In this document: in pieces, positions 1 to 8,694 of the stretch
Numbering within the stretch: position 1 is the stretch's first letter
Layout: each line of letters begins with the position of its first letter
Source of the DNA: a virus
DNA: 64,000 nt
Virus record (IMG/VR): IMGVR_UViG_3300034684_000059
Span: 23,469 to 87,468 of that record
Direction: 5' to 3' (one strand)
Position numbers and translations under genes: made by a program
Notes under the pieces: generated by a model
The model's input: the letters and a program-made list of their open reading frames with translations, nothing else
The model's database searches: none
Told to the model about the DNA's origin: nothing

Positions 1-1
1 T

Positions 2-106
2 ATAGTGCACCATTGTTTGAGTATCAAGAATCCGGATTGTCCAGAACTTGATTCCTTGTTAGACCTTGCCAACAAAGCAAAAATGCCACTCAATCGAGGT
101 AAATGA
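2..106 (+). CDS. C-terminal end of an upstream gene (partial)
   Basis: An open frame enters from the left edge and ends with TGA at 104-106. The last residues read DSLLDLANKAKMPLNRGK. The stop overlaps the next start in an ATGATG arrangement, which is typical of translationally coupled genes. Too little is visible to assign a function. Confidence 0.55.
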   Translation: MVHHCLSIKNPDCPELDSLLDLANKAKMPLNRGK

Positions 107-705
107 TGTATTTTCCACATCTTCCAAAGACTCTACACATCATAGATGAATCTACCCGATGGTTCGTTTCTCCGGAAAAATACGAATTTAAATTGTATCC
201 GGAATTAGATCATCAAGAATTTCTCAAAGCTGCCGAGATACTGAATACTGCAACACTCAACTGGGCTAAATTTGAAATTACCCTTAAACAAGATACAGCA
301 TTTGTTCCATTTATAATGGGATGTTCTTTGTCCAATTTTGGAACAAAAGAATTTTTTGATGCATTAGAAGAGTGCAGCTACACGAACGATCCAATAGACG
401 ATCCTGATACTTACATGTTTCCTTCTCAGTCACAGATCCGATTTACAGAAGAGCTCAATCTTCTTAGACGAGTCGTCGATTGTAAAGTACTTGAAAGTAT
501 GGTTGGTCGTGGATGGTTCATGATTTTAAGTAGTGTTCCTCACTATAGAGAAAGATTGAAGCTAAACACCAAATCAGATGAAGCTAGTTTTCAAGATAGT
601 CTTATATACTCACTAGTCACACTTCATCCATATTTTTGGAGTTTACCTTATTTTGCTGGTCTTGAACTTTTCAGAAAATTCTGGATAAAATCTTCAAGAG
701 ATTAA
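103..705 (+). CDS. hypothetical protein, 200 aa
   Basis: This frame opens with ATGATG overlapping the stop of the preceding frame and closes just before a strong terminator. I do not recognise the family. The sequence is mixed and well-behaved, rich in aromatic residues (a C-terminal stretch around residues 175-195 with HPYFWSLPYFAGLELF), with no signal peptide and no clear catalytic motif. Being coupled to the upstream gene it probably belongs to the same operon. Coding status is well supported by length and composition; function is unknown. Confidence 0.75.
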   Translation: MMYFPHLPKTLHIIDESTRWFVSPEKYEFKLYPELDHQEFLKAAEILNTATLNWAKFEITLKQDTAFVPFIMGCSLSNFGTKEFFDALEECSYTNDPIDDPDTYMFPSQSQIRFTEELNLLRRVVDCKVLESMVGRGWFMILSSVPHYRERLKLNTKSDEASFQDSLIYSLVTLHPYFWSLPYFAGLELFRKFWIKSSRD

Positions 706-728
706 AACCCACATACTACGGTACACAT

Positions 729-755
729 AGGAGACTCCTTTATAAAGGAGTCTCC
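729..755. terminator. bidirectional hairpin terminator
   Basis: Perfect stem GGAGACTCCTT / AAGGAGTCTCC with a short loop lies between the converging 103-705 gene and the minus-strand gene at 778-1107. Confidence 0.8.
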
Positions 756-777
756 CATATAAGTAATCTAATTTGAG

Positions 778-1107
778 TTACTTTAATGATTCCATCGTGC
801 GATATGTCTGATAGTGTTCTAAAATGTCGTCGTGATTAGGAATTAAAAGCTGAGACATATTTTTAAATTCCAGTTCAGAAGAATATCCATTCAAAAGTAA
901 AAATATATCGAGCATATCCAAAGGATATCTGCGATCTCTTAGTACATCGCACGGTCGATATTCATACATGTGTGCTTCTTCTAATGTTAAAGAAATAACT
1001 TTTGCAGATTTGCGCAAATGTTCTATATGATCAGTAACGTATCTTCTCCAATTTCCTGTCAATCTAAGGTGTTCCATAGAACCCTGTGTGAGAACAAGTA
1101 AACTCAT
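778..1107 (-). CDS. hypothetical protein, 109 aa
   Basis: Short minus-strand gene between two plus-strand units. I chose the ATG at 1107 (MSLLVLTQG...) because TAGGAG precedes it at normal spacing; an upstream in-frame ATG at 1125 would lie before that site. The protein is acidic and helical, with residues 60-100 containing DMLDIFLLLNGYSSELEF. Its 3' end faces the 103-705 gene across a shared hairpin. No family recognised. Confidence 0.65.
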   Translation of the reverse strand: MSLLVLTQGSMEHLRLTGNWRRYVTDHIEHLRKSAKVISLTLEEAHMYEYRPCDVLRDRRYPLDMLDIFLLLNGYSSELEFKNMSQLLIPNHDDILEHYQTYRTMESLK

Positions 1108-1139
1108 AATTGCTCCTACATTCATTGTTCAATGAGGTA

Positions 1140-1155
1140 TATATTACTATTGTGT
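1140..1155 (+). promoter_or_regulatory. phiKZ-type early promoter (TATATTAC)
   Basis: TATATTAC at 1140-1147 followed by TATTGTG, 45 bases ahead of the RNA polymerase beta C-half gene. Same core and spacing as the other copies in this window. Placing the non-virion polymerase under an early promoter fits its need to be made first. Confidence 0.8.
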
Positions 1156-1192
1156 AAGATCCGAAATAAACTAAAGTTATTGGAGGAACATA

Positions 1193-3355
1193 ATGAGTCA
1201 CGAAGATGATCTTTCTCCCAACCCATACCTGGAAAGAGACAAAAAGAAATATCCGATGATGTCGAATCTGAACTTCGATGTCAGATTACTTGGAACAAAA
1301 CCAGTATTGTGTCCCATGTTACCGTCGAATTCATCTCAGCGTATGGCTATGTTCTCGCATAACATCAGTGGAGCACCCATACCACATCATCCGGAATTTC
1401 CTGCAGTAGCATCTGGGTTTGAACATAAGTTCATGGAGTACACGTTCAATACATCCAGATTCGTTGCAGACGGTACGATCCTAGCTATTGTTAGTAAGTA
1501 TCAAGTAGGACAAGGTCTTTATCCTATCACGTTCAATCCGATGAATTACGTGATATACTTAAACCATGAAGATCAGACCGTAGATTACGTCACAACAGAA
1601 CAATACACTCGTTGTACTAACGGATTCGGTTATAAAAACATCATCGATGAAAGATTGCTTCGTCCAGGTACCCGTGTCGAAGCAGGACAAACACTCACGC
1701 ATTCTCCCGCAGTCCAAGGTGAAAAATATTGTCTTGGAACTAATCTTAATGTTGCCTATATGTCGTCCATATACACAACGGAAGACGCCATGGGGATGTC
1801 TCGCAGTACCGCCAAACGACTTGGTACTACTGGGGTAAAAATGATACCCATCGACATCCAACGCAACTACGTACCTTTGAACTTATACGGAACTCCCGAA
1901 GAGTATAAGTTCATACCCGATATGTATGGACAGGTACGTGAAGATGGGATTTTGTGTGGGTTCCGTGAAGTTGATCCTAATACTTTGTTTTTGGACATGA
2001 ACCCAGAAAGTCTTATGTCTCCGCAGTATCACACGGATTACTTGTACTATGCTCCTCCAGGAGCTACGATCGTAGACATAGACATGTACAAAAATCCTAT
2101 CAGCAAAGTAAAGACTCCTGAACATATCTTTGCTCAGGTAGATGCGTATATCCAAAATTCCCTCATTGGATATAAACAGCTCATGAAAGTCTATTATGAA
2201 CATTGTGTACAAAAAGGACATCGTCCAAGTTCTGCATTCAATACGCTGATCACAAATACAGAAATGATCCTTCATGCTAATGGCGTAAGATCTAAAAATC
2301 TAAAATCGATCCCAAAATATGCATACAAAGGAGAAGCGATCAATTTCATCCGTATGAATCTGACATACACACACACTATTGAAGTAAATTGCGGAGCTAA
2401 AACAACAGATCGTCAAGGTGCCAAAGGCGTTAGTAGTATCATTATAGATGATGAGCATATGCCGGTTAACGAATATGGTGTTAGAGCAGACATAGTCATT
2501 TGTCCGATGACTCCGACTAACCGAATGAATTTCGGACAGTTGTATGAACAATTCATAGGAATATTACAATACGCAGTTATACGAGAGTGTAAACAATACT
2601 ACAAAACCGACCCTTTAAGAGCTTACGATAAGATCCTAGAATTCTTTTATGACGTTAACACAGAGTATGGTAAACTTTGTGAACAAGCACATAGAACTGA
2701 TAAATCTAAGATCTCGTTGGTAGATGAACTTATAGGGTTAGGATATCTTCCAGTAGTTTGTCCTCCTGGGTTATCAAATATTGGTCCGGACTGGGTGCTC
2801 GAAATGCGTGACAAATATAATGCATTTCCTACTCCTGTGTCATATAACCAAACAGACGCGGAAGGCAATGTCATAAGAAGAGTAACTACAATTCGACCGA
2901 TATACATAGGACCGGTTTACAGATACATCCTGTGCAAGAACCCACATGTACGGGCCAGTGGTATGTCGTATGTGAACCAGATGAGCGTACCTATAACCAT
3001 AAAGCGAACAGATGTCAAACACCAACATCCTATCGGCATAGTCCCCATACGTATCGGAGAAGATGAAGTCAGAAACCTTATCATGACGGTAGGTCCTATG
3101 GCATATCGTATCATCTCACTATATGCCAATGCTCCTGCAGCAACCAGGATCATGGGAAGACAGTTGTTGACGGCGAAAAAGCCTTCCAATATCAAATGGA
3201 TCAATGTTTCAGAACAAGAACTCAATTCCATGAACGTCATGACTCAGGTGACAAAACATATGTTGGCTACCTGCGGAATAGATGCAGAAAATGTTGTAGT
3301 TGATAAAGAAAGCATGAAGAAATGGTTGGCGTTACGTCGTGCCTCTAGAAAATAA
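1193..3355 (+). CDS. RNA polymerase beta subunit, C-terminal half (non-virion RNAP)
   Basis: A 720-residue protein carrying the beta-subunit active-site region around residues 400-455: DRQGAKGVSS, then DEHMPVNEYGVRADIVICP and TNRMNFGQLYEQ. These match the bacterial beta signature GNKGVVS...DMP...G.PVDI.LNP...PSRMN.GQ. No beta N-terminal domains are present, so the subunit is split as in phiKZ (gp71-73 is the C-half of the non-virion enzyme). A good ribosome site (TTGGAGGAA) precedes the ATG and a TATATTAC promoter lies just upstream. The next gene, 9 bases downstream, is the matching beta-prime C-half, so the two are co-expressed. In phiKZ this enzyme transcribes middle and late genes. The split-beta identity is firm; the virion versus non-virion assignment rests on gene order. 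Confidence 0.92.
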   Translation: MSHEDDLSPNPYLERDKKKYPMMSNLNFDVRLLGTKPVLCPMLPSNSSQRMAMFSHNISGAPIPHHPEFPAVASGFEHKFMEYTFNTSRFVADGTILAIVSKYQVGQGLYPITFNPMNYVIYLNHEDQTVDYVTTEQYTRCTNGFGYKNIIDERLLRPGTRVEAGQTLTHSPAVQGEKYCLGTNLNVAYMSSIYTTEDAMGMSRSTAKRLGTTGVKMIPIDIQRNYVPLNLYGTPEEYKFIPDMYGQVREDGILCGFREVDPNTLFLDMNPESLMSPQYHTDYLYYAPPGATIVDIDMYKNPISKVKTPEHIFAQVDAYIQNSLIGYKQLMKVYYEHCVQKGHRPSSAFNTLITNTEMILHANGVRSKNLKSIPKYAYKGEAINFIRMNLTYTHTIEVNCGAKTTDRQGAKGVSSIIIDDEHMPVNEYGVRADIVICPMTPTNRMNFGQLYEQFIGILQYAVIRECKQYYKTDPLRAYDKILEFFYDVNTEYGKLCEQAHRTDKSKISLVDELIGLGYLPVVCPPGLSNIGPDWVLEMRDKYNAFPTPVSYNQTDAEGNVIRRVTTIRPIYIGPVYRYILCKNPHVRASGMSYVNQMSVPITIKRTDVKHQHPIGIVPIRIGEDEVRNLIMTVGPMAYRIISLYANAPAATRIMGRQLLTAKKPSNIKWINVSEQELNSMNVMTQVTKHMLATCGIDAENVVVDKESMKKWLALRRASRK

Positions 3356-3364
3356 GGAGATATC

Positions 3365-5314
3365 GTGTACCTGACACAATCTGATATAAGACCAACGTTC
3401 GGACATGAAATCCTAGCCAATAACAGACACCCCAAAGGTTGGGTAACTGTCAAATTTGATGATGGAGAAAAAGATCTTCCCATACAGCAAGTTATCGTCA
3501 ATGCCCCTATATGGGGTATCTTGCATGCTATGGATATGAAAGTCAAAACAAAGCATGTTTTCATAAAGGATACGTACTCTAATGATCTTCTCAAGAAAGC
3601 AATGACGAAAATCTTCTTAGAGGTTAAAGATCGTTGTCCTGAAAGAATACAAGAGTTTGTGACTGCTATCTGGGATTGTGCTAATACCATCAATGAACTT
3701 GGTGCATTTGAACTTGCAGAACACCATTGTACTATCTCTCTTCCTGATCTTGCAGAGATCATGAATGAACCTGCAATGAAAGCGATCACGGATGTTGATC
3801 TGACCAATCGATTCGGAACCAACGTTATTGAAATGACTCTCAATGACGTAAGAGGAAAAATGTGCAAGTTGCTTGGAACTAAAGGAGCATTAAAAAATGA
3901 TACGCTTCTTCATTTTCAGCAAACTAACAACATAAATCCGAATCAGATGACTCAAGCTTTAGTTGCGTTCGGTCTTCGTACAGAAGTTAACGACATCGTT
4001 ATTCCAAGAGCGGTACAAGGATCATCTTTAACGATGATGCGCGATATCAGAGATATCGCTATCGAGCCTCATGCTGCACGTAAAGCTGCAGTCATGAACC
4101 ACGCAGCCATCCAAGAATCACAATACTGGGGAAGAAAAGATCAGTTGCTCCTAAGCGCGATACTCGGAATCGTCCCCGGGGATTGTGGCGCACACAAAAC
4201 TATAGAAGTTATCCTTAACAAAACGAATATGTGGTGCTATGTGGGCAAAAACTACATCGCAGACGATGGGCACATAGCTCACATAAATGTGGACAATATG
4301 GAAGCTCTTATAGATATACCCCTCCAGATGATCACTGTTGGTGGATGTCGTCACAGACATGGGGTATGTGAAACTTGTTTCGGACAACTCCATCTGACCA
4401 TACCTAAAACAATGAATTTAGGATTGGTTTCTGCTACCACGATGGTATCTAAAGTGTCTCAGATGATCTTGTCTACAAAACATCTCATCAAGACGTTGTC
4501 CAAGATATACGAACTTCCCCCACATGCAGAAGAAGTATTCCAGAGAAATATCAAAGGTATCTCACTTCATCCTACGTTCCATAAAGAAATGAAGAACAAA
4601 GAGTGGTATCTCGGGATAGATCAACGCGACCTTTATGGAGGTCGATCTGATCTTATTGAGTTGGATAGAGATCTTCCTATCCCGGAAGACAGATTCTCAA
4701 GCATCCATTCCGCGTATATCAAATTCACATCGGACGATGGTCGGGATATCTTTTACGAACTTCCTTTGGATGTTAATGACGTACGACCGTATCTTGCATC
4801 AGAATTCATCTTGACGATGAAAGATAAATATCAGGATATCGTACAAGAAGATCAACTTTTATGGATACCCATGAAAAATCTTCCTAACATGCCTATATTT
4901 AGATCTCTGATCATAAACGACTCTATGTCCGAATACGTAGAAAGAGTTAAAGCTTTCCTTGAAAGTAAACCTCTTTCAAAACACAAAACATTCCAAGGTG
5001 CAATAGAACATTTCACCGAACTGATTTGGTCTAAAGTTAACATAAACATTGCACATTTGGAAGTGATATTACGAGCTCACATGATTCATGATGAAAACGA
5101 TTGGTCGATACCGACAAATCCGGATCTGAACAATGTGACGTTTGCTCCTACAGGAAGAATACTTCAGAGAAGAACTCTGTCTGAGATGATGTCGTTCGAA
5201 GGACACAATGCGCATTTTATGCGGCCACAAACGTACGTTATACCTTCGACTAGAGGACCTTTCGATCCATTCTACGATTTTGATCGCCATTGGATACGTG
5301 GCAAACTGGGCTAA
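3365..5314 (+). CDS. RNA polymerase beta-prime subunit, C-terminal half (non-virion RNAP)
   Basis: A 649-residue protein starting at GTG 3365, with AAGGAGA upstream. Residues 328-338 form a zinc-binding knuckle (C328, C335, C338 in CRHRHGVCETC), matching the beta-prime CETxxGVCxxCYG site. Residues 355-375 (ATTMVSKVSQMILSTKHLIKT) correspond to the bridge-helix/trigger-loop segment that reads AAQSIGEPGTQLTMRTFH in bacteria, but are strongly diverged. The catalytic DFDGD motif is absent because it belongs to the separate N-half. It follows the beta C-half directly, as phiKZ gp74 follows gp71-73. A strong terminator at 5327 ends the unit. Confidence 0.9.
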   Translation: MYLTQSDIRPTFGHEILANNRHPKGWVTVKFDDGEKDLPIQQVIVNAPIWGILHAMDMKVKTKHVFIKDTYSNDLLKKAMTKIFLEVKDRCPERIQEFVTAIWDCANTINELGAFELAEHHCTISLPDLAEIMNEPAMKAITDVDLTNRFGTNVIEMTLNDVRGKMCKLLGTKGALKNDTLLHFQQTNNINPNQMTQALVAFGLRTEVNDIVIPRAVQGSSLTMMRDIRDIAIEPHAARKAAVMNHAAIQESQYWGRKDQLLLSAILGIVPGDCGAHKTIEVILNKTNMWCYVGKNYIADDGHIAHINVDNMEALIDIPLQMITVGGCRHRHGVCETCFGQLHLTIPKTMNLGLVSATTMVSKVSQMILSTKHLIKTLSKIYELPPHAEEVFQRNIKGISLHPTFHKEMKNKEWYLGIDQRDLYGGRSDLIELDRDLPIPEDRFSSIHSAYIKFTSDDGRDIFYELPLDVNDVRPYLASEFILTMKDKYQDIVQEDQLLWIPMKNLPNMPIFRSLIINDSMSEYVERVKAFLESKPLSKHKTFQGAIEHFTELIWSKVNINIAHLEVILRAHMIHDENDWSIPTNPDLNNVTFAPTGRILQRRTLSEMMSFEGHNAHFMRPQTYVIPSTRGPFDPFYDFDRHWIRGKLG

Positions 5315-5326
5315 CGTAGGATTAAG

Positions 5327-5347
5327 GGGGGATTAACTATCCCCCCA
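5327..5347 (+). terminator. rho-independent-like terminator
   Basis: GGGGGGAT / ATCCCCCC stem with loop TAACT, followed by an AT-rich stretch, after the two polymerase genes. Confidence 0.8.
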
Positions 5348-5382
5348 TTAAATTTTACTTAATTTTTGAATGGAGTAGTATC

Positions 5383-5883
5383 ATGTCCAAAACTACAGAT
5401 GCCAAGAAAACTGCAGTTAAATCGAACACCAAGAAGACTTCTACAGTAAAACCTAAAAAAACTAAGGTCACTACCAAAAAACCCACTACGGCAAAATCCA
5501 AAACTACTAAACAAGAAAAACCTTCATCTAAGAAAACTGTGGCAAGCAAGAAACCTACTACTAAAGCAAAAGTAACAAAAGAACAGCTTCAAGATATCGT
5601 AGATCAAGCAAAAACTGCCAAGCCTATAGACGAAGATATCGTTGACAAAGAACTTGACAAAAAAATTGAGATGAGTCGTAGTGCCGCTATACATGACCCG
5701 TACATGCACAGAGAAACTCTTGTACCTCCTGAAGAAGGTGCATTTGCTAAAGTATTTGCTGCTCGTGCTGAAAGAAAACGATTTGAAGCAGGAGAAATGA
5801 CCGAAGAAGAAGTTCAAGCATACAAAAAGAAACAAATGAAAGAACTTCTTGATCAGTTCCGTGAAAAATTTGATAAGTCATAG
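5383..5883 (+). CDS. lysine-rich, histone-tail-like protein, 166 aa
   Basis: The first 65 residues are almost entirely Lys, Thr, Ser, Pro and Ala (KKTAVKSNTKKTSTVKPKK and similar), resembling histone H1 or HU tails; residues 70-166 are charged and helical with a coiled-coil-like end (EEEVQAYKKKQMKELLDQF). A DNA- or RNA-binding role is plausible from composition only. It has its own hairpins on both sides and lies directly after the polymerase pair and ahead of the helicase. Some phiKZ-like phages have low-complexity basic proteins; orthology cannot be judged here. Confidence 0.75.
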   Translation: MSKTTDAKKTAVKSNTKKTSTVKPKKTKVTTKKPTTAKSKTTKQEKPSSKKTVASKKPTTKAKVTKEQLQDIVDQAKTAKPIDEDIVDKELDKKIEMSRSAAIHDPYMHRETLVPPEEGAFAKVFAARAERKRFEAGEMTEEEVQAYKKKQMKELLDQFREKFDKS

Positions 5884-5892
5884 TTTTTTATA

Positions 5893-5920
5893 GTGGTTGG
5901 TATCCTATAAGGATACCACC
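5893..5920 (+). terminator. hairpin terminator
   Basis: GGTATCCT / AGGATACC stem (with outer TGG/CCA pairs) just after the lysine-rich gene. Confidence 0.65.
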
Positions 5921-5946
5921 ATTAAACTGGGAATAGATTATTTGTT

Positions 5947-7413
5947 ATGTTTCCGATACATATTGACGTATATCCAACATGCATTGAGGTTATGGCTTCC
6001 CCACATGGGCATGTCCCAAATGGAAATATCAAAAAAGTTCTGAACGATCTTACTGAGTTTGAATACGATAAATTTCGAAACAAATGGAAATTCAAATATG
6101 CGTACTATCTTTTTAATGAGAACACTCAAAGATTAGTACTGCCAAGACAGTTGCTGCGTAATGTGATAGAGTGTTTGAAAAGTCAGTGTCTACCGTACAA
6201 TCTCAACTATCCGAAATTGCACAGAGTCAAAGACATACATGCAACCATCCGTCCGGAATGGAACGACCGACCAGAACACGGTAAAGTGATCGCCCACCTT
6301 AGCAATGCACAACACAGCATGAGAGCATCTAACCTTCAGACAGGTAAAGGAAAGACGTATTGTGCTCTACGATCACTTTGCAATCTGCACAAAAGAACTC
6401 TCATCGTTTGCGATGGACTTGTTGAACAGTGGGTAGACGAAATACACGAAAAAACCCTGATCCCCGAAGATCAAGTATATGTCCTGAAAGGTAGTGCTAG
6501 CGTTATCCAAGCGTTGAAGTTCACTAAAAAAGAACATCCTTCCGTATTTGTTGCATCATTAGATACACTGATGCCTTACGTATTAGGACAAGGGGTATAC
6601 CAAGACATCGATCCTTGGAGTAAATTTGTCAGTAAATTCTATTTCGGTACGAAGATCATTGATGAATTTCATCTGAATATGCAGGCACTCATTAATCTAG
6701 ATCTCCGTACGAATATACCCAACAACATCTATCTGTCAGCTACACCTAAACGAAGTAAGAAATCTGAAGCTAGGATCTTTGACATCATCTTCCCCAGATA
6801 CATGATAGTGGGCGGAGAAACTTACGACAAATACGTTCATGTTAAATTCTTCCGGTACGATTTGCACACTCCAAAACCTGGGGTGTTCAAAACTATACAT
6901 GGGTATTCTCATACCAAGTACGAAGGATTTCTAGTCAACAATTCTATGGCTCAAGCAGTGATTTTGAATGACATTTTGTTCCCCTTGATATCTACGGAAT
7001 TTATTAAGATCAGAAGACCTGAACAAAAATTGCTTATATTCGGATCCACGATAGTGTTTTGTCAGCTTCTACAAAGAAAGATCCAGCAACAGTATCCGGA
7101 ATTAAATGTCAAAACTTTTGTTTCTGGAGATCCTCTCGAACACCTGGAAGCCGACATTATCGTAGGAACCCCTAAATCCTGCGGTACTGGTAAAGATATA
7201 CCAAATCTTAGAACAGTTATAAACACGACAAGTTTAAGCTCGCCACCTACTGTAGAACAAATGCTTGGCCGTTTGCGTAAACTCAAAACAGAGGACACTC
7301 CAATCTATGTCGATATGTACAATGCCAGTCTGGAACGACAACGTGCACATTATCACGATCGTAAAAATATCTATAGATTGAAAGCAAAAACGTATACTGA
7401 GCACACGATATGA
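5947..7413 (+). CDS. superfamily 2 DNA/RNA helicase (UvsW/RAD25-like)
   Basis: 488 residues with the SF2 helicase motifs in order: Walker A QTGKGKT at 131-137 (motif I), motif Ib-like TLIVCDGLVEQW, DEFH at 239-242 (motif II), SAT at 264-266 (motif III), and a C-terminal RecA-like domain ending in QMLGRLRK at 438-445 with the arginine fingers R442 and R444 (motif VI). The first approximately 110 residues form a small extra N-terminal domain, as in T4 UvsW, which remodels branched DNA and R-loops. The gene follows the RNA polymerase genes as the phiKZ helicase gp75 does. ATP-dependent unwinding is known for the family; the exact substrate is inferred. Confidence 0.88.
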   Translation: MFPIHIDVYPTCIEVMASPHGHVPNGNIKKVLNDLTEFEYDKFRNKWKFKYAYYLFNENTQRLVLPRQLLRNVIECLKSQCLPYNLNYPKLHRVKDIHATIRPEWNDRPEHGKVIAHLSNAQHSMRASNLQTGKGKTYCALRSLCNLHKRTLIVCDGLVEQWVDEIHEKTLIPEDQVYVLKGSASVIQALKFTKKEHPSVFVASLDTLMPYVLGQGVYQDIDPWSKFVSKFYFGTKIIDEFHLNMQALINLDLRTNIPNNIYLSATPKRSKKSEARIFDIIFPRYMIVGGETYDKYVHVKFFRYDLHTPKPGVFKTIHGYSHTKYEGFLVNNSMAQAVILNDILFPLISTEFIKIRRPEQKLLIFGSTIVFCQLLQRKIQQQYPELNVKTFVSGDPLEHLEADIIVGTPKSCGTGKDIPNLRTVINTTSLSSPPTVEQMLGRLRKLKTEDTPIYVDMYNASLERQRAHYHDRKNIYRLKAKTYTEHTI

Positions 7414-7415
7414 CT

Positions 7416-7462
7416 TAAGTAGGTACGATAGAATACTAGTTTATTTCTATCGTACCTACTTA
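7416..7462 (+). terminator. long hairpin terminator
   Basis: AAGTAGGTACGATAGAA pairs with TTCTATCGTACCTACTT (17 bp) after the helicase gene. Confidence 0.8.
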
Positions 7463-7489
7463 AATACAAATCAGAAAAGGACTTTCAAA

Positions 7490-8143
7490 ATGATACAACT
7501 TAAACAAACTGAACATTGGTCAAGACTTAATATTTTTGTCAAGAATCAGGATGATACTTGGACAGAAGTTAAGAATATCCATATTAAGACAGAACAAGGA
7601 TGGAAACCTGTATGGAAATACTCTTGGGAAGTTGGTACTTGGGGAGAATGTTCTGAAAAATGTGGTGGGGGAGAACAAGTTAGAGATGTAACTTGTCTTA
7701 GATCTGATGGTATATACAAATCAGATCGATTTTGTAGTGAGATAAGTAAACCAGCATCTGTTCAGGAGTGCAACACTGGACCCTGTGGGTCTTACGCTAC
7801 AGTTACCAGACTTTTGCATTATGGTCAGTTTAATGTGAATGGAAATTCCTTCGGTGTCAGCGTGGGTGGTACTTACCTGATAGAACCTACTCTTCCTGAA
7901 GGAGAAAATACCCTGATAGTCACCGCACAACGTCCGGGATTATCGTGGCACCAAGGTACGATTATAGACATTTTATTCTGCAAAGACACACCAGAAGCAT
8001 TTCGTCCTATATCGGGATTTCCACCAAGTCACAGTTCTATTCAATATCCTGTGGAGTGTCAGCAATACGGAATAACTAAAGGAACAAAAGTATTGACATA
8101 TAACCGAGGAGTAGATTCCACCCGGATGGTATTCAAATTCTAA
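7490..8143 (+). CDS. thrombospondin type 1 repeat protein (copy 1)
   Basis: 217 residues. Residues 1-44 are a short conserved leader module; residues 46-99 form a complete thrombospondin type 1 repeat with the WxxGxWxxC start (W46, W51), CGGG and R-x-V-x-C, and six cysteines at 54, 58, 69, 82, 94 and 99, the pattern of the three-disulfide animal TSR fold. The remainder (100-217) is unrelated to copy 2 and looks beta-rich. No signal peptide is seen. A second gene at 54394-55107 (minus) has an almost identical first 85 residues. Such repeats bind glycans or proteins in eukaryotes; here a role in the virion surface or adsorption is only inferred. Ribosome site AAAAGGAC precedes ATG 7490. Confidence 0.8.
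   Translation: MIQLKQTEHWSRLNIFVKNQDDTWTEVKNIHIKTEQGWKPVWKYSWEVGTWGECSEKCGGGEQVRDVTCLRSDGIYKSDRFCSEISKPASVQECNTGPCGSYATVTRLLHYGQFNVNGNSFGVSVGGTYLIEPTLPEGENTLIVTAQRPGLSWHQGTIIDILFCKDTPEAFRPISGFPPSHSSIQYPVECQQYGITKGTKVLTYNRGVDSTRMVFKF
7502..7655 (+). repeat. 154-bp inverted repeat, copy 1 (partner at 54942-55095)
   Basis: Bases 7502-7655 match the reverse complement of 54942-55095; reading both by eye I find one difference (CCATATT versus CAATATT). A second identical block of about 47 bases follows at 7695-7741. The repeat encodes the shared N-terminal module of the two thrombospondin-type proteins. Confidence 0.85.
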
Positions 8144-8157
8144 GGAGTCGTAAGTCA

Positions 8158-8673
8158 ATGTACGATAAAGAACATACGGTTGCGTTTACTGGACATCGAC
8201 CACATGCGTTTATACCACAATACATCCAAGAGTACAACGAAATCCCAGATACTTTAGTACAGTTGATTTATGGCGAAATTGAATCGTTGTATTTGTATGA
8301 AGCCTGTCGCCATTTTATTTCTGGTGGTGCTCTTGGTTGGGACATGTGGTCAGCATTTGCTGTTTTTCAGTTAAAAAACAAATATCCTGAAGTACGCCTT
8401 ACTATCGCAAGACCATTCCCTTCCCAGGATGCAAAGTGGTCACGAGAAAGTAAACGTATCTACAATGATGTTTTGCTCAGAGCAGATGAAGTTGTCGATA
8501 CCAGTGACGATCCTTATTTTGCATGGAAATTGATGTTTCGTAACAAGTGGATGGTCGATCGTTGCAGCTATCTGATAGCAGGAAAACGTTCGGATATAAC
8601 TACAGGTGGGACTGCTGCGTGTATCAACTATGCACGTATTCGCAAAGTGGAAGTGCTAGAATTGGAGTTTTAA
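8158..8673 (+). CDS. SLOG-family (YpsA/DUF1273-like) nucleotide-binding protein
   Basis: 171 residues with the two hallmark motifs of the YpsA/SLOG Rossmann-like fold: TGHRP at 11-15 and SGGALGWD at 55-62. Proteins of this superfamily bind nucleotides or nucleotide-derived signals; many phages carry stand-alone copies of unknown role. The full length (about 170 residues) matches single-domain members. AAGGAG precedes the ATG, and the gene follows the thrombospondin-type gene by 14 bases and precedes a membrane protein by 21, so the three probably form one operon. Family call firm; ligand and process unknown. Confidence 0.8.
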   Translation: MYDKEHTVAFTGHRPHAFIPQYIQEYNEIPDTLVQLIYGEIESLYLYEACRHFISGGALGWDMWSAFAVFQLKNKYPEVRLTIARPFPSQDAKWSRESKRIYNDVLLRADEVVDTSDDPYFAWKLMFRNKWMVDRCSYLIAGKRSDITTGGTAACINYARIRKVEVLELEF

Positions 8674-8694
8674 CTTGTAAACTGGAGTTCTATT

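Noticed and set aside
5383-5550. Low-complexity Lys/Thr-rich stretch as a possible DNA tandem repeat
   Set aside because: The codons vary and there is no fixed repeat unit, so it is an ordinary basic protein tail rather than a repeat array.
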